From NCBI GenBank assembly GCA_964405835.1, contig CAYOPN010000025.1, positions 1 through 35,686 on the forward strand: a stretch of 35,686 bases of DNA, given 5' to 3'. The notes under the pieces are model-generated. The model worked only from the letters and a program-made list of their open reading frames with translations, had not been told where the DNA came from and searched no databases. Source of the stretch: JAJVIP01 sp964405835. GTDB lineage: Bacteria; Elusimicrobiota; Elusimicrobia; F11. Positions 24,305-31,917 of this stretch are shown here, piece by piece. Numbering within the stretch: position 1 is the first letter of the stretch; each line of letters begins with the position of its first letter. A program made the position numbers and the translations under genes.

Positions 24305-25362
24305 CAGGCTGGCAGCGAAGCGGGTTCCTTAAGTTGGGCGCTGGGAGACGGCGTGCCTAACACGCGCTCAAGAAAATCGTCGGACTGGCCTTCGACCGTG
24401 TAGCCCAAGTCGCGGATCATCTCCAAATCCGCGCGCGGCGATTGGCCTTCGGTGGTGAGATAGTCGCCGATAAAAATTGAGTTCGCGACCATGAGACCGA
24501 GCGGTTGCAGATGACGCAAATGCACTTCGCGTCCGCCCGAGACGCGGATTTCCGGCGTGGGATTCACAAACCGGAACATCGCGAGGATCTTGAGGCACTT
24601 CTGCGGAGTGAGCCGGTGCATGCCCGCGAGCGGCGTACGCTCGATGGCCACGAGGAAATTGACCGGGATGGAATGCGCGCCTTTCTCGCGCAAAACAAAG
24701 GCCATGTCGACCAGATCGTCATCGGTTTCTCCCATCCCGGCGAGAACACCACTGCAGGAAGAAAGACCGGCCGACTGCGCTTTTTGGACCGTGTCCAAGC
24801 GGTCGTTGTAGGTGTGCGTGTCGCAAATCTTGGCGTAATGCTTCTCGCTGGTGTTGATGTTGTGGTTGTAGGCGTGTACGCCGGACTCTTTAAGTTGATC
24901 GGCCTGGCCTTCGGAAAGCAGCCCGAGGCACGCGCACACTTCGAGGTTTGGATATTTTTGCTTCAGTGTTTCAACGGAAGAACAAAACTCTTTCATTTCG
25001 CGGTTGCTGGGACCGCGGCCGCTGGCCACAAGACAAGCGCGCTTGGCGCCGACGGCCATGCCGCGCTCGGCCTGGGCAATGATTTCTTCCGGCGACATCA
25101 ATGGATATTTCGGGATTGGCGCTTCGGAGACTTTGGATTGTGAGCAATAGTTGCAATCTTCGGGGCAAAGACCGCTTTTCACATTCACGAGGTAATTCAG
25201 CTTCACGCGTTTGCCGAAATATTTTTGCCGGACTTTTTCGGCCGCGGCCACGATCCCCATGATTTCGGAATCCGGCGCTTGAAGAACGGAGAGGGCTTCC
25301 TCTCTTGTTATCGTTTCATTGCCAAGTGCTTTTCTTGCGATGGAACCCCAATTTTCATTCAC
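24304..25362 (-). CDS. bioB: Biotin synthase BioB
   Basis: A 352-residue radical SAM enzyme inserting sulfur into dethiobiotin. The radical SAM cluster cysteines are C66, C70 and C73 (GLCPEDCNYCSQS). The auxiliary [2Fe-2S] site shows in CLVASGRG, VCACLG and SSCSGVLAGMGE, with the conserved Arg in EIRVSGGRE. The start is GTG 25362 with GGGAG eight bases upstream. It is the first gene of the biotin chain, after a 119-bp gap from argS, where the operon promoter may lie. I see no BirA-type operator there. Confidence 0.97.
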   Translation of the reverse strand: MNENWGSIARKALGNETITREEALSVLQAPDSEIMGIVAAAEKVRQKYFGKRVKLNYLVNVKSGLCPEDCNYCSQSKVSEAPIPKYPLMSPEEIIAQAERGMAVGAKRACLVASGRGPSNREMKEFCSSVETLKQKYPNLEVCACLGLLSEGQADQLKESGVHAYNHNINTSEKHYAKICDTHTYNDRLDTVQKAQSAGLSSCSGVLAGMGETDDDLVDMAFVLREKGAHSIPVNFLVAIERTPLAGMHRLTPQKCLKILAMFRFVNPTPEIRVSGGREVHLRHLQPLGLMVANSIFIGDYLTTEGQSPRADLEMIRDLGYTVEGQSDDFLERVLGTPSPSAQLKEPASLPA

Positions 25363-25424
25363 AATATTTCTCCCAATTTAAAAATTTTCTTTTGGTATTT
25401 CATTGAAAGTTTGATGCTTGAGAA

Positions 25425-25463
25425 TTGATGATTGAGAATTAAGTACCAATCCTCAATCATCAA
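25425..25463. repeat. AT-rich inverted repeat between argS and bioB
   Basis: TTGATGATTGAG and CTCAATCATCAA form a perfect 12-bp stem (with ATT/AAT just inside) around a short loop. Related words (TTGATGCTTGAG, CAAGCTTCAA) lie beside it. No T-tract follows on the minus strand, so it reads more as a repeat than a terminator. It is much more AT-rich than the surrounding genes. It occupies most of the gap before the biotin operon. Confidence 0.7.
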
Positions 25464-25481
25464 GCTTCAAATTCCAAGTCT

Positions 25482-27125
25482 CTATAGTTGTACCGGGGCA
25501 CTCACGCCCAGGAGGTCGAGTCCCTGCGCCACGCGTTTGCGGATCGCGCCGACCAAACCCAGCCGGAACGCCCGCGTGCCCGCGTCGTCCACAAGCACAT
25601 GGCATTTCTCGTAAAAGCTATGAAATTTTCCGGCCAGTTCCTGCAGGTAAACCGTCAAATGATGGTTGGATTTGTCCGATGCGCAGATCTCCACCACGCG
25701 GTCAAAACTCGCCAGATGGACCAGCGTCTCTTTTTCGATGTCCGTCAGCGGCTCTTTGAGCGGCGCGGTCGCGTCGACTTTCCCCCATCCCTTTTTCTCG
25801 GCTTCGCGGAAGATCGAGCAACAGCGCGCGTGCAGGTATTGCACGTAATAAACCGGGTTGTCGTTGGCCTGTTTTTTGGCCAGGTCCAAATCGAATTCGA
25901 AATGAGCTCCGGGGCTTCTCAACGCGAAGAAAAAACGCGTGGCGTCCCTCCCCACTTCATCGACCACCTCTTGCAGGGTCACCACATTGCCCGCGCGCTT
26001 CGACATACGCGCGCCCTTGATGGAAATCATCTGGTTAAAAATGACCTCGAGCTTGGATGGTTCGAGGCCGATCGCTTGAAGTGCGCCTTTCAACCGCTGC
26101 GCATACCCGTGGTGGTCGGCGCCCCAAATATTGACGATCTTCGAATAACCGCGCGCGAACTTGTCGGCGTGATAGGCGAGATCGGAGGCAAAATAGGTGG
26201 GCGCTTCGTTGGCTTTCTGAAGCACGCGATCTTTGTCATCGCCGAAATTGCTGGCGCGGAACCACGTCGCGCCATCTTGGTCGTAGGCCAGGTCTTTTTT
26301 CTTCAACCCGGCAATCAGTTCGAGCACCGCGTTCTTCTTGTGCAACGAGGTTTCGCTGTACCAGTTGTCAAAGTTTACGCCGAAATCGGACAGTGTTTTC
26401 TGGATGACGGCAAGGTTCTTGGCCGCCGCGTAACCGGCGGCATCGTCTTGAGAGAAAATCATCTGTGTGGATTGGACCGGCGCGAATTTTTTCCCGGCGG
26501 CCACGGCCTCCTTGGCAATGTCCACAATGTACTCGCCCTTGTACCCTTCTTCGGGAAAATTGGCGGTTTCGCCTTTGAGTTCTTTGATCCGTGCTTCCAC
26601 GGAGAGACCCAGGTTCCGCATCTGGCCGCCCGCGTCGTTGATGTAGAACTCCGCGGTCACATCATGACCCAGATAACGGAATATCCGCACGAGAGAGTCG
26701 CCGAGCGCCGCGCCGCGACCATGCCCCACGTGCAACGGGCCCGTCGGGTTGGCGGACACGAACTCAATAAGGGTCTTTCCACCAATCTCCGGATGTTTTT
26801 TGGCTCCACCGGACAATAGATCGCCCAGTTCCTTTTGAAAACCGGAGTCGCTGATCCAAAAATTTAAGAAACCCGTGCCGGCGATTTCAATTTTCTCAAC
26901 AAGACCGTTCTTCGGGAAAGTGGTGATGATTTTTTCGGCGAGCGCGCGCGGCGGCATGCCGACCCGTTTGGCGATCATAAGCGCCACGTTCGACGCCAAA
27001 TCGCCTCCAACGCGCGGCGGCGGCATGGAGAGGTCAAACTCCGGTATCTCGGCGGGTTTTCCGTTTGACCTGAGGACGTCGGAGGCACAGGTCGATATAA
27101 GACCTTTTAACTGTGAAATTATCAC
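25482..27125 (-). CDS. argS: Arginyl-tRNA synthetase
   Basis: A 547-residue class I aminoacyl-tRNA synthetase. The HIGH-type motif is GPLHVGHGRGAALGD near residue 130, the KMSKS-type motif is ARMSKRAGNVVTL near 373, and the C-terminal DALR anticodon-binding domain ends in GLDLLGVSAPVQL. The start is GTG 27125. A palindromic repeat lies only five bases upstream, and the GGGGTGA at its edge is the only Shine-Dalgarno-like sequence available. It follows rsfS, whose stop lies inside the same repeat. Confidence 0.97.
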   Translation of the reverse strand: MIISQLKGLISTCASDVLRSNGKPAEIPEFDLSMPPPRVGGDLASNVALMIAKRVGMPPRALAEKIITTFPKNGLVEKIEIAGTGFLNFWISDSGFQKELGDLLSGGAKKHPEIGGKTLIEFVSANPTGPLHVGHGRGAALGDSLVRIFRYLGHDVTAEFYINDAGGQMRNLGLSVEARIKELKGETANFPEEGYKGEYIVDIAKEAVAAGKKFAPVQSTQMIFSQDDAAGYAAAKNLAVIQKTLSDFGVNFDNWYSETSLHKKNAVLELIAGLKKKDLAYDQDGATWFRASNFGDDKDRVLQKANEAPTYFASDLAYHADKFARGYSKIVNIWGADHHGYAQRLKGALQAIGLEPSKLEVIFNQMISIKGARMSKRAGNVVTLQEVVDEVGRDATRFFFALRSPGAHFEFDLDLAKKQANDNPVYYVQYLHARCCSIFREAEKKGWGKVDATAPLKEPLTDIEKETLVHLASFDRVVEICASDKSNHHLTVYLQELAGKFHSFYEKCHVLVDDAGTRAFRLGLVGAIRKRVAQGLDLLGVSAPVQL

Positions 27126-27130
27126 GGGTT

Positions 27131-27218
27131 CGTCACCCCGGCGAAAGCCGGGGTCCAGGTAGTAAGCATTCTTCTAAACCAGGTTAAGACCTGGATCCCG
27201 GCTTTCGCCGGGATGACG
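27131..27218. repeat. Family B palindromic repeat joining rsfS and argS
   Basis: An 88-bp element with ends CGTCACCCCGGCGAAAGCCG and its near inverted copy (CGTCATCCCGGCGAAAGCCG on the other strand), inner complementary CCAGGT/ACCTGG, and a short AT-richer loop. It holds the last codons and stop of rsfS, and its edge lies five bases before the argS start. Confidence 0.93.
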
Positions 27219-27666
27219 GCTGGCGGCGGGACGGCTTGGTCGCCGAGTATTTTGGCGACCGGCTCAATTTGCGACGAGTCGCCACACGACGCGGCGACCG
27301 AGCGGGCTTTTCTTTGCCCGACCAATCAATGCGTTTGCCGCGTTCCCAGAGTTTTTCCATGGCGTAAAACTCGCGGGTCTTTTGGTCCATGATGTGAACA
27401 ATTAAGGAGCCGTAATCGAGCGCGCGCCACATATGGCCGCGCTGGCCGTCCGTGCGGCGAAGGTCGGCGCCGGCTTCGCGCAGCGACTCACGAATGGCGT
27501 CTTCAATTGCGCGGATGTGGATGTGCCCCGAACCGGTCACGAGCAAATAACAATCGGCCAGCGTGGATTCCCGGCGGACGTCGAAAGCGAGAATGTCTTC
27601 GCCGATTTTTTCATCGGCCGCGCGCGCGGCGATCCGCGCAAATTTGAATGCGTCTACTGTGCTCAC
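27184..27666 (-). CDS. rsfS: Ribosomal silencing factor RsfS (YbeB/Iojap) with repeat-derived tail
   Basis: A 160-residue protein. Residues 1-115 are a complete RsfS domain (LADCYLLVTGSG, WRALDYGSLIVHIM, REFYAMEKLWERGKRIDW), which binds ribosomal protein uL14 and blocks subunit joining under starvation. The tail (about 118-160) is Arg/Lys/Ser-rich, and its last nine residues (RRKPGSRS with the preceding S) are read from a palindromic repeat that supplies the stop codon. The start overlaps the stop of the cNMP-domain gene (ATGA). The tail is atypical for the family. Confidence 0.93.
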   Translation of the reverse strand: MSTVDAFKFARIAARAADEKIGEDILAFDVRRESTLADCYLLVTGSGHIHIRAIEDAIRESLREAGADLRRTDGQRGHMWRALDYGSLIVHIMDQKTREFYAMEKLWERGKRIDWSGKEKPARSPRRVATRRKLSRSPKYSATKPSRRQPSSRRKPGSRS

Positions 27667-28481
27667 ATTGCCCCCATTTGTTTGTTTCTCTCAAGACGGC
27701 GCCGCGCGTCGTCCTCTTCCCGTTGGAACATCGATGCCATGGCCGGCGATAACACGGCGGCCACGGTTTCCATCATCTGGCGTTCGCCCGGTTCAAACCC
27801 GCTCTTGACCCCACTCACATAGATGAGGACCCCCAGCTTTTGGCTGTCGCGGTCGACGTGCGATATCACAAATTGCCCGGATTGGAAAGGAAGACTTCCG
27901 ACGGACGCGCCCGCCGTGGCCGGGAATTGGGCCTTGGCCGGACCTTCCGCTGTGACCAGCTCATATTCATCGTTAAACAAGTTCCAGCGGTAGAGGCCGA
28001 TGGAGCGTTCCGAGCCCATGTCGATGGCCAGTTGCCCGACGGTCTGCCGCGCCAGCGCGGCCATGTCGGGGGCCGCCGCGACACCGCGCGCAAGTTCGTA
28101 GACCGTCACCATTTCGCGGGTGGTGGAGCGCAGCCGGCCGCTGAGCCCCATGGCCACGTTTAACACTTCATTCACGGCCGAGGCGGGCTCTTTGCGGATC
28201 AAGTCATCCAGCGTGGAGCGGGAAAGCAGCAGCAACGTGGATTCTTCTTTGGCCGTCACGGTCGCCGAATGCGGCAATCCCTGCAAAAACGCCATTTCTC
28301 CGAAAAACTCGCCGGCGCCGAGGCGCGCCACCACTTTGGACGTCGCTTCCCCTTCAAACGCTTTCTTCTCAACCGTCACCGCGCCACTTTCAATCAGGTA
28401 AAGCGTGCCGCCCTTCTCTCCTTCCTTGCAAATGGTTTCTCCCGGACGAAAGACCTTCTTGGTCATCACCGGTGGCATCAA
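27663..28481 (-). CDS. Cyclic-nucleotide-binding-domain protein with GAF-like domain
   Basis: A 272-residue cytoplasmic protein without a DNA-binding or kinase domain. Residues about 8-115 form a CAP_ED fold (EGEKGGTLYLIESGAV, GEFFGEMAFLQGLPHSATV). In cAMP-binding relatives an Arg follows the GE-xxx-P segment (P-R-S-A); here it is His (PHSA), so cAMP binding may be altered or lost. A GAF-like region (about 130-255) follows and resembles the sensor part of the two GGDEF proteins in this window. It overlaps pilT upstream and rsfS downstream by four bases each. A regulatory role linked to type IV pilus retraction is inferred from position only. Confidence 0.8.
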   Translation of the reverse strand: MMPPVMTKKVFRPGETICKEGEKGGTLYLIESGAVTVEKKAFEGEATSKVVARLGAGEFFGEMAFLQGLPHSATVTAKEESTLLLLSRSTLDDLIRKEPASAVNEVLNVAMGLSGRLRSTTREMVTVYELARGVAAAPDMAALARQTVGQLAIDMGSERSIGLYRWNLFNDEYELVTAEGPAKAQFPATAGASVGSLPFQSGQFVISHVDRDSQKLGVLIYVSGVKSGFEPGERQMMETVAAVLSPAMASMFQREEDDARRRLERNKQMGAM

Positions 28482-29551
28482 TAGGCCCCGCCGGTCGCGG
28501 CCGCCCGCACTTTGGCCGGGTCTTTGGCCTTGGCCAACGCGTCATCAATCTTAATCACACGAGCCTTAACCAACTCTTCCAATGATTTATCAAGCGACAT
28601 CATGCCGAACTTGGCGCCGGTGTCGATGGCGCCGTAGATCATGTGGGTTTTGCCCTCGCGGATCAGGTTCGCAATGGCCGGCGTGACCATCATGATCTCG
28701 CGGGCTGCCACGCGGCCTTTGCCGTCGGCGGTCGGGATCAGCGTTTGGCAGATGACGGCGGCGAGCACGGTGGACAATTGCACGCGCACCTGTTGCTGTT
28801 GGTGCGGTGGAAAAACATCGATGATGCGGTCAATGGTTTGCGGCGCATCGGTGGTATGCAGCGTGGCGAAGACCAAATGGCCGGTCTCCGAAGCGGTAAT
28901 GGCCAACTGCATCGTCTCCAGATCGCGCAACTCACCGACCAGGATCACGTCCGGGTCTTCGCGCAGCGCGGACTTGAGCGCGTTTGCGAACGAATGCGTG
29001 GTGGTCCCCACCTCGCGTTGGCGGATGATGCACTTCTTCGATTCATAAACAAATTCGATCGGGTCTTCGATCGTGAGAATGTGGTCTTTGCGCGTGGAGT
29101 TGATTAAGTCGATCAAGGCGGCGAGCGTGGTGGTTTTGCCAGAACCGGTGGGACCGGTAACCAGCACAAGTCCGCGCGGTAGCTTGGCCAGTTCCTCGAT
29201 GACCGGCGTAAACCCCAGGTCTTTTGGGTTTGGGATGGTGGAATTGATCACGCGCAGCACCGCTTCGATTCCAAGTCGGCCCATCAGCACGTTCACGCGG
29301 AACCGGGCGACGCCGGGGACCGCAAAGGAGCTATCGAGTTCTTGCTTCTCTTCAAATTTGCGGCGTTGTTGGTCGTACAGGATGGAATATATAAGCGGCT
29401 GGGTCTCTTCGGGTTTTAGCGGCGCGTGGCCTTCGAGCGGAACAACTTCGCCGAGGATGCGAAGCATCGGCGGTTTGCCGACCAGGATGTGAATGTCGGA
29501 CGCGTTTTTTGCGACAGCGGTCTTCAAAATACTGACAAAGTCTATTGCCAT
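28478..29551 (-). CDS. pilT: Type IV pilus retraction ATPase PilT
   Basis: A 357-residue hexameric secretion-superfamily ATPase. Motifs are the N-terminal ASDIHI, Walker A GPTGSGKTTT near residue 134, the Asp box LTIEDPIEFVYE, Walker B DVILVGELRDLET, and the His box GHLVFATLHT. The AIRNLIREGKT-type segment is present as AIANLIREGKTHMIYG. It powers pilus depolymerisation, hence twitching motility, DNA uptake or adhesion. No other pilus genes are in the window. It lies 18 bp after the LCP gene and overlaps the cNMP-domain gene (ATGA). Confidence 0.95.
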   Translation of the reverse strand: MAIDFVSILKTAVAKNASDIHILVGKPPMLRILGEVVPLEGHAPLKPEETQPLIYSILYDQQRRKFEEKQELDSSFAVPGVARFRVNVLMGRLGIEAVLRVINSTIPNPKDLGFTPVIEELAKLPRGLVLVTGPTGSGKTTTLAALIDLINSTRKDHILTIEDPIEFVYESKKCIIRQREVGTTTHSFANALKSALREDPDVILVGELRDLETMQLAITASETGHLVFATLHTTDAPQTIDRIIDVFPPHQQQQVRVQLSTVLAAVICQTLIPTADGKGRVAAREIMMVTPAIANLIREGKTHMIYGAIDTGAKFGMMSLDKSLEELVKARVIKIDDALAKAKDPAKVRAAATGGAY

Positions 29552-29569
29552 GAATTCTCCTGAAATCCG

Positions 29570-30796
29570 TTATTTTGAGACTGGAACGCCGACGTAATTC
29601 TGCCCGATTACCACATCCACATCAACCAACGCCTTGGGGTTTGGCTCCGAATGGAAATTCTCGACGCCGATGGAACCGGCGACCAACTGTGCGTTCTCAA
29701 TGCGACCGGTCCGGTCGATCACGCGCGTCTGCAATTGTTGCGTAGCGTAATTGGCCCAATCGAGCACATCGTATCCGGACGTCCGCAGAAATTTCGTCAT
29801 CGTGTATCCCATGCCGTTACGGCCCGACGCGTTCCATACCTTGACCGTGATGCGGTTCGCCTGCGGCGCGATGGTTTCGAAAAAAGGGTCTTCGGTCATT
29901 TTTCCGAGGAACAACAACGAGACCAGCTGCTGGACCATGTTTTTTTTGGGCGACCAATACATTCCGGAAACCTGGCCCGGCAGCACATAAAATCCGATGT
30001 CGTTGGAACGCAGCCGCCGCGCGGTCGCGCCCAGATAAATCAAGTCCCAGAGCGACATGTTCGTTGAAATCGCCGAGCGCACGAGCGCCGCGAACTCGGG
30101 CACGCGGAGCACCATCATGGGATTGGCCAGCCGGCGCAGAAAACTTCGCACAAATTCCTGCTGGCGAAAAATACGGCCGCGGTCGCCGGTCGGCCCGCGG
30201 TAGCGCACGTACCGCAGCGACTCGTCGCCGTCCATCAGATAACGTCCCGGCTCTTTGTGAAAATGATAGTTGCCCGCGTTGTCGTCGTAATGCATCGGCA
30301 ATTTCACCTCGACCCACACGCCGCCGACGAGATCGATCATCCGGTTAAACCCGGAGAAATCAACCTGAATATAATTGGGCAGTGCCGGACGGTACACCTC
30401 GCTCGAAATTAAATAAGCAATCCCCTCCAACACTTTCCCCGAAGCGAAACCGACGTCTTTCGATTTGCGCAGGTTGTAACCGTAGATTTCGTTCACGCGG
30501 TTGAAGCGGTAACCGGGCAGATCGATGCGCGTGTCGCGCGGGATGGAAACCATGCTCAGGTAATTGCGGACCGGGTCGAACACCCCCAGCATCAGCGTGT
30601 CGGTGTGCCGCGAAGCATCGGCCGCGTCCACGCCGAAGAAAAGCACCGGCACTTTTTCGCCCCGGGCCAGCGCGTGCGCGACCAACGAACGCTGCGCACC
30701 GATCAGCGCGGCCAGGATCAGCCCCAGAAAGAAAAAAGCGACGCCGCGCTGAAACGGCAGATGCTTAGAAGAAATGGTTCCAGACAGTGATGGCAT
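29570..30796 (-). CDS. LytR-CpsA-Psr (LCP) family protein with LytR_C domain
   Basis: A 408-residue protein starting at ATG 30796 (an upstream in-frame TTG gives 13 more residues). One membrane anchor lies near residues 17-35. The LCP domain has the phosphate- and lipid-binding arginines in SIPRDTRIDLPGY, FNRVNEIYGY and SLRYVRYRGPTGDRGRIFRQ. A LytR_C domain (about 310-400, TVKVWNASGRNGMGYTM) ends the protein. LCP enzymes attach polymers to the cell envelope. In diderms without teichoic acids the acceptor is less clear. It overlaps yqeK by 32 bases. Confidence 0.9.
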   Translation of the reverse strand: MPSLSGTISSKHLPFQRGVAFFFLGLILAALIGAQRSLVAHALARGEKVPVLFFGVDAADASRHTDTLMLGVFDPVRNYLSMVSIPRDTRIDLPGYRFNRVNEIYGYNLRKSKDVGFASGKVLEGIAYLISSEVYRPALPNYIQVDFSGFNRMIDLVGGVWVEVKLPMHYDDNAGNYHFHKEPGRYLMDGDESLRYVRYRGPTGDRGRIFRQQEFVRSFLRRLANPMMVLRVPEFAALVRSAISTNMSLWDLIYLGATARRLRSNDIGFYVLPGQVSGMYWSPKKNMVQQLVSLLFLGKMTEDPFFETIAPQANRITVKVWNASGRNGMGYTMTKFLRTSGYDVLDWANYATQQLQTRVIDRTGRIENAQLVAGSIGVENFHSEPNPKALVDVDVVIGQNYVGVPVSK

Positions 30797-31340
30797 AAGG
30801 ATGAATTGGTTTGTTTTTTCGCAGGTTCCAATCAATTTTCAAGCGCAATGACTCTCGGAAACCTTCTTCCAAATTCTTCATAGAAGTTTTCCGGATGACG
30901 TCGGCCATGGAATAGGTCCGCCCGGGCGCGGAGAAGTCCGCGATGAACAGTATTTTCTCCTCGAGCCCCATATCTTCGCGGCCCAATGTGTGGGATGAGA
31001 TGGCCAGCAAATCTTTTTTGTCGGTTATCCACTTTTTCCGCCGGACCACGTCCGCGCCGATGTAGGCGTGCATCATGTTCGGCGAATATTCGAGGATAAA
31101 ATCGAGGCCCGGTATTTTGAGCCGGTGTTTCTTCACGTACCGCTTCATCTTTTTTGGCGACCATTCTTTCGCGTAATCGTGCAGGAGGCCGGCGAGCCGC
31201 GCGCGTTCCGGGCGCCAACCGTGCTCTTTCCCCAATTCCGCGGCGAAATCGCCCACGCGCACCGAATGCTCAAAACGTTTCTTGGATTGTTTCTTGCGGA
31301 GCTTCTCGCGCAACTTCTCGTAGAGCGAATCAGCGTTCAT
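30765..31340 (-). CDS. yqeK: HD-domain phosphohydrolase YqeK-like
   Basis: A 191-residue HD-superfamily protein. Metal ligands are visible in FEHSVRVGDFA, GLLHDYAKEW, and the MMHAYIGADVV segment. YqeK enzymes symmetrically cleave diadenosine tetraphosphate to ADP. The gene overlaps nadD by 11 bases, the order nadD-yqeK-(LCP)-rsfS being common in bacteria. The extended lysine-rich N-terminus (YEKLREKLRKKQSKKR) may be an amphipathic helix. The call is firm at family level. Confidence 0.9.
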   Translation of the reverse strand: MNADSLYEKLREKLRKKQSKKRFEHSVRVGDFAAELGKEHGWRPERARLAGLLHDYAKEWSPKKMKRYVKKHRLKIPGLDFILEYSPNMMHAYIGADVVRRKKWITDKKDLLAISSHTLGREDMGLEEKILFIADFSAPGRTYSMADVIRKTSMKNLEEGFRESLRLKIDWNLRKNKPIHPYAITVWNHFF

Positions 31341-31917
31341 AGAGGCGCAGATGCTTGATTACCTTGGCCACGGCCGCCGCGACGCCTTCGGGACGCCGGC
31401 CTTTGGCCACGCCGTAGCGAATGGCGGTGGAGGAAACTTCGGGGAATTCGCCGCGCAGGAAAAACATGCGGCCTTCCAAATTGCTGACTTTGAGCGGCAT
31501 GCCGGGACGGCGTCCAATCACGAGCGAGGCGAACTTCATGATTTTTTCCGGCGACTTCCACTTGTGGAAATTTTCAAGCGCATCGGATCCCAAAATCAAA
31601 TAGAGGTCGTGGCCGGGGTTCGCTTTTTTGTAATCGCTCAATGTTTTGACCGTGTAAGAAGGCCCCCGGCGATTGAGCTCCCAGTCACCAATAAAGATCT
31701 TTTCCATGCCCTGGATCGCGAGCGTCAACATTTCCAGGCGTTGCGCGACCGGCGTGAGGTCTTTGTCGGTCTTGAAAGGCGAGTGCGGCGAGAGCACCAT
31801 GTAGACGCGGTCGAGCTTGAGTTGCTCGAGCGCAGCCCGCGCGAGCGCGATGTGGCCGTTGTGGATCGGGTCAAAGGTGCCGCCCAGAATGCCGATTTTA
31901 CTCGCGGATTTGCCCAT
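31330..31917 (-). CDS. nadD: Nicotinate-nucleotide adenylyltransferase NadD
   Basis: A 195-residue enzyme making deamido-NAD from nicotinate mononucleotide and ATP. It shows the nucleotidyltransferase motif GGTFDPIHNGH near residue 10, LILGSDALENFHKW, and the C-terminal SSTAIRYGVAKGR (the ISSTxIR motif). I start it at ATG 31917; an open extension to 32034 lies within proA in another frame and is rejected. It overlaps proA by 20 bases. Confidence 0.95.
   Translation of the reverse strand: MGKSASKIGILGGTFDPIHNGHIALARAALEQLKLDRVYMVLSPHSPFKTDKDLTPVAQRLEMLTLAIQGMEKIFIGDWELNRRGPSYTVKTLSDYKKANPGHDLYLILGSDALENFHKWKSPEKIMKFASLVIGRRPGMPLKVSNLEGRMFFLRGEFPEVSSTAIRYGVAKGRRPEGVAAAVAKVIKHLRLYER

Noticed and set aside
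25363..25481. BirA operator upstream of bioB
   Set aside because: No TTGTAAACC-type dyad is visible; the only dyad is the AT-rich repeat.
25488..26819. A 443-residue open frame on the plus strand opposite argS
   Set aside because: It is antisense to ArgS with both synthetase motifs intact and has no recognisable domain; a shadow frame.
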